Assembly (NCBI GenBank): GCA_021810685.1
Contig: JAJZII010000037.1
Coordinates: forward strand, 1 to 5,386
Reading direction: 5' to 3'
Length of the DNA: 5,386 nucleotides
Source: Microcaldota archaeon
GTDB lineage: Archaea > Micrarchaeota > Micrarchaeia > Micrarchaeales > Micrarchaeaceae
Below, piece after piece: positions 4,825 to 5,386 of this stretch. The stretch's first letter is position 1, and the number at the start of each line of letters is the position of its first letter. The notes beneath the pieces are model-generated. The model was not told the DNA's origin. It did no database searches and saw only the letters and a list, made by a program, of their open reading frames with translations. Position numbers and translations under genes: made by a program.

Positions 4825-5386
4825 AGGACAAGTTCAGGATTTACTTTTACACGGACACTTTCCTGCCCGCTGTCGATGGCGTAGTGACATCGATGCTCAA
4901 CTTCAAGAGGGAGCTGGAGCGCCGCGGCCACGACGTCTATATAGTGACGCCTGGAAACAAGGAGACGAAAGAGCTTGCAGTGGTGCACGACCACATTATC
5001 ATGGTACCTGGAGTTAAGTTCAGGAGTTACCCGCAGTACAGGCTCTCCCTAATGCCGTTCCTGGCGGCGATGAAAGCGGACCTTAACGACGCGGACATAA
5101 TACACCTGCAGACGCCGTTCTTCATGGGCATGTATGGACTGATGCTGGCTAAGATGTACAAGACTCCGCTCGTAGGCTCGTTCCATACGCTCTTCACCGA
5201 CAGGAACGTGATAAAGGAGTATGCTTCGAAGAGCAGGCTGACAAACAGGATACTTACAAGGTATGCGTGGCCCTACGCAAAGTTCTTCTACGGCAAATGC
5301 GACTCTGTCATAGCGCCTAGTGAGCCGGTGAGGGAGCTTTTAGGCAAGCACCAGATAGGCAACGTGTCGGTGGTGCCCAATGGCAT
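4821..5386 (+). CDS. GT4-family glycosyltransferase, N-terminal part (3' end outside window)
   Basis: The 188 visible residues form the N-terminal Rossmann domain of a GT-B fold, GT4-family (glycosyltransferase group 1) enzyme. Typical elements are the opening strand and loop FYTDTFLPAVDGVVTS (9-24), the helix NFKRELERRGHDVYIVTP, the segment ADIIHLQTPFFMG, SFHTLF with its conserved His, and SVIAPSEPVRELL leading to VSVVPNG, which starts the interdomain linker. The nucleotide-sugar-binding C-terminal domain, with the E-x7-E motif, lies beyond base 5386. The TDTFLP...GVVTS opening is common in enzymes that glycosylate lipids, such as diglucosyl diacylglycerol synthase or PimB-like mannosyltransferases, but donor and acceptor cannot be set. 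The start overlaps the uL15 stop by four bases, with AAGGT (4810-4814) seven bases before the ATG. No signal peptide is seen, so a cytoplasmic or inner membrane-surface site is likely. Confidence 0.92.
   Translation, partial: MKDKFRIYFYTDTFLPAVDGVVTSMLNFKRELERRGHDVYIVTPGNKETKELAVVHDHIIMVPGVKFRSYPQYRLSLMPFLAAMKADLNDADIIHLQTPFFMGMYGLMLAKMYKTPLVGSFHTLFTDRNVIKEYASKSRLTNRILTRYAWPYAKFFYGKCDSVIAPSEPVRELLGKHQIGNVSVVPNG

Noticed and set aside
4362..4994. Open frame of 210 codons on the - strand opposite uL15 and the glycosyltransferase start
   Set aside because: uL15 and the GT4 gene are clear on the + strand, and the antisense translation shows no family pattern.

Overview
The window reads as archaeal chromosomal DNA. 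The evidence is the archaeal forms of ribosomal proteins uL30 (long, L7e-like) and uL15, an endonuclease Q gene, and AT-rich TATA boxes about 25-35 bases ahead of start codons that leave little or no 5' leader. Genes are tightly packed, with start/stop overlaps, and Arg AGG and Ile ATA codons are frequent. Compact packing, a divergent nucleoside diphosphate kinase and uL30-uL15 detached from secY would fit a small-genome archaeon such as a DPANN/Micrarchaeota-like lineage. That placement is inference and cannot be proven from 5.4 kb.

Layout. (1) Bases 1-2036, + strand: the C-terminal end of a probable Nudix hydrolase, endonuclease Q (TTG start, 4-base overlap with the preceding stop) and a CYTH-family triphosphatase/cyclase-like protein, probably one transcript. 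(2) 2037-2731: a separate promoter and a divergent, insertion-bearing nucleoside diphosphate kinase, apparently on a leaderless transcript. (3) 2709-3809: an Lrp/AsnC-type regulator on the - strand, overlapping the end of the kinase tail to tail. It is transcribed divergently from a Prx1/AhpC-type peroxiredoxin across a very AT-rich 93-base intergenic region with a TATA box for each direction and small palindromes. (4) 3810-3958: a 149-base intergenic region with two TATA-like elements and a possible stem. (5) 3959-5386: uL30, uL15 and a GT4 glycosyltransferase that runs off the window, all translationally coupled.

Working together: the first half groups functions on damaged or phosphorylated nucleotides (Nudix, EndoQ, CYTH, NDPK). 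The middle holds peroxide defence beside a likely transcription regulator. The end is a fragment of the archaeal ribosomal protein operon joined to an envelope-type glycosyltransferase instead of secY. No RNA genes, mobile elements or CRISPR arrays were seen, and no stretch over 300 bases lacks a gene. I found no convincing wholly new system. The most interesting points are a candidate PCNA-binding tail on EndoQ, the altered active-site surroundings and insertions of the NDPK, and the unexplained region ahead of uL30.
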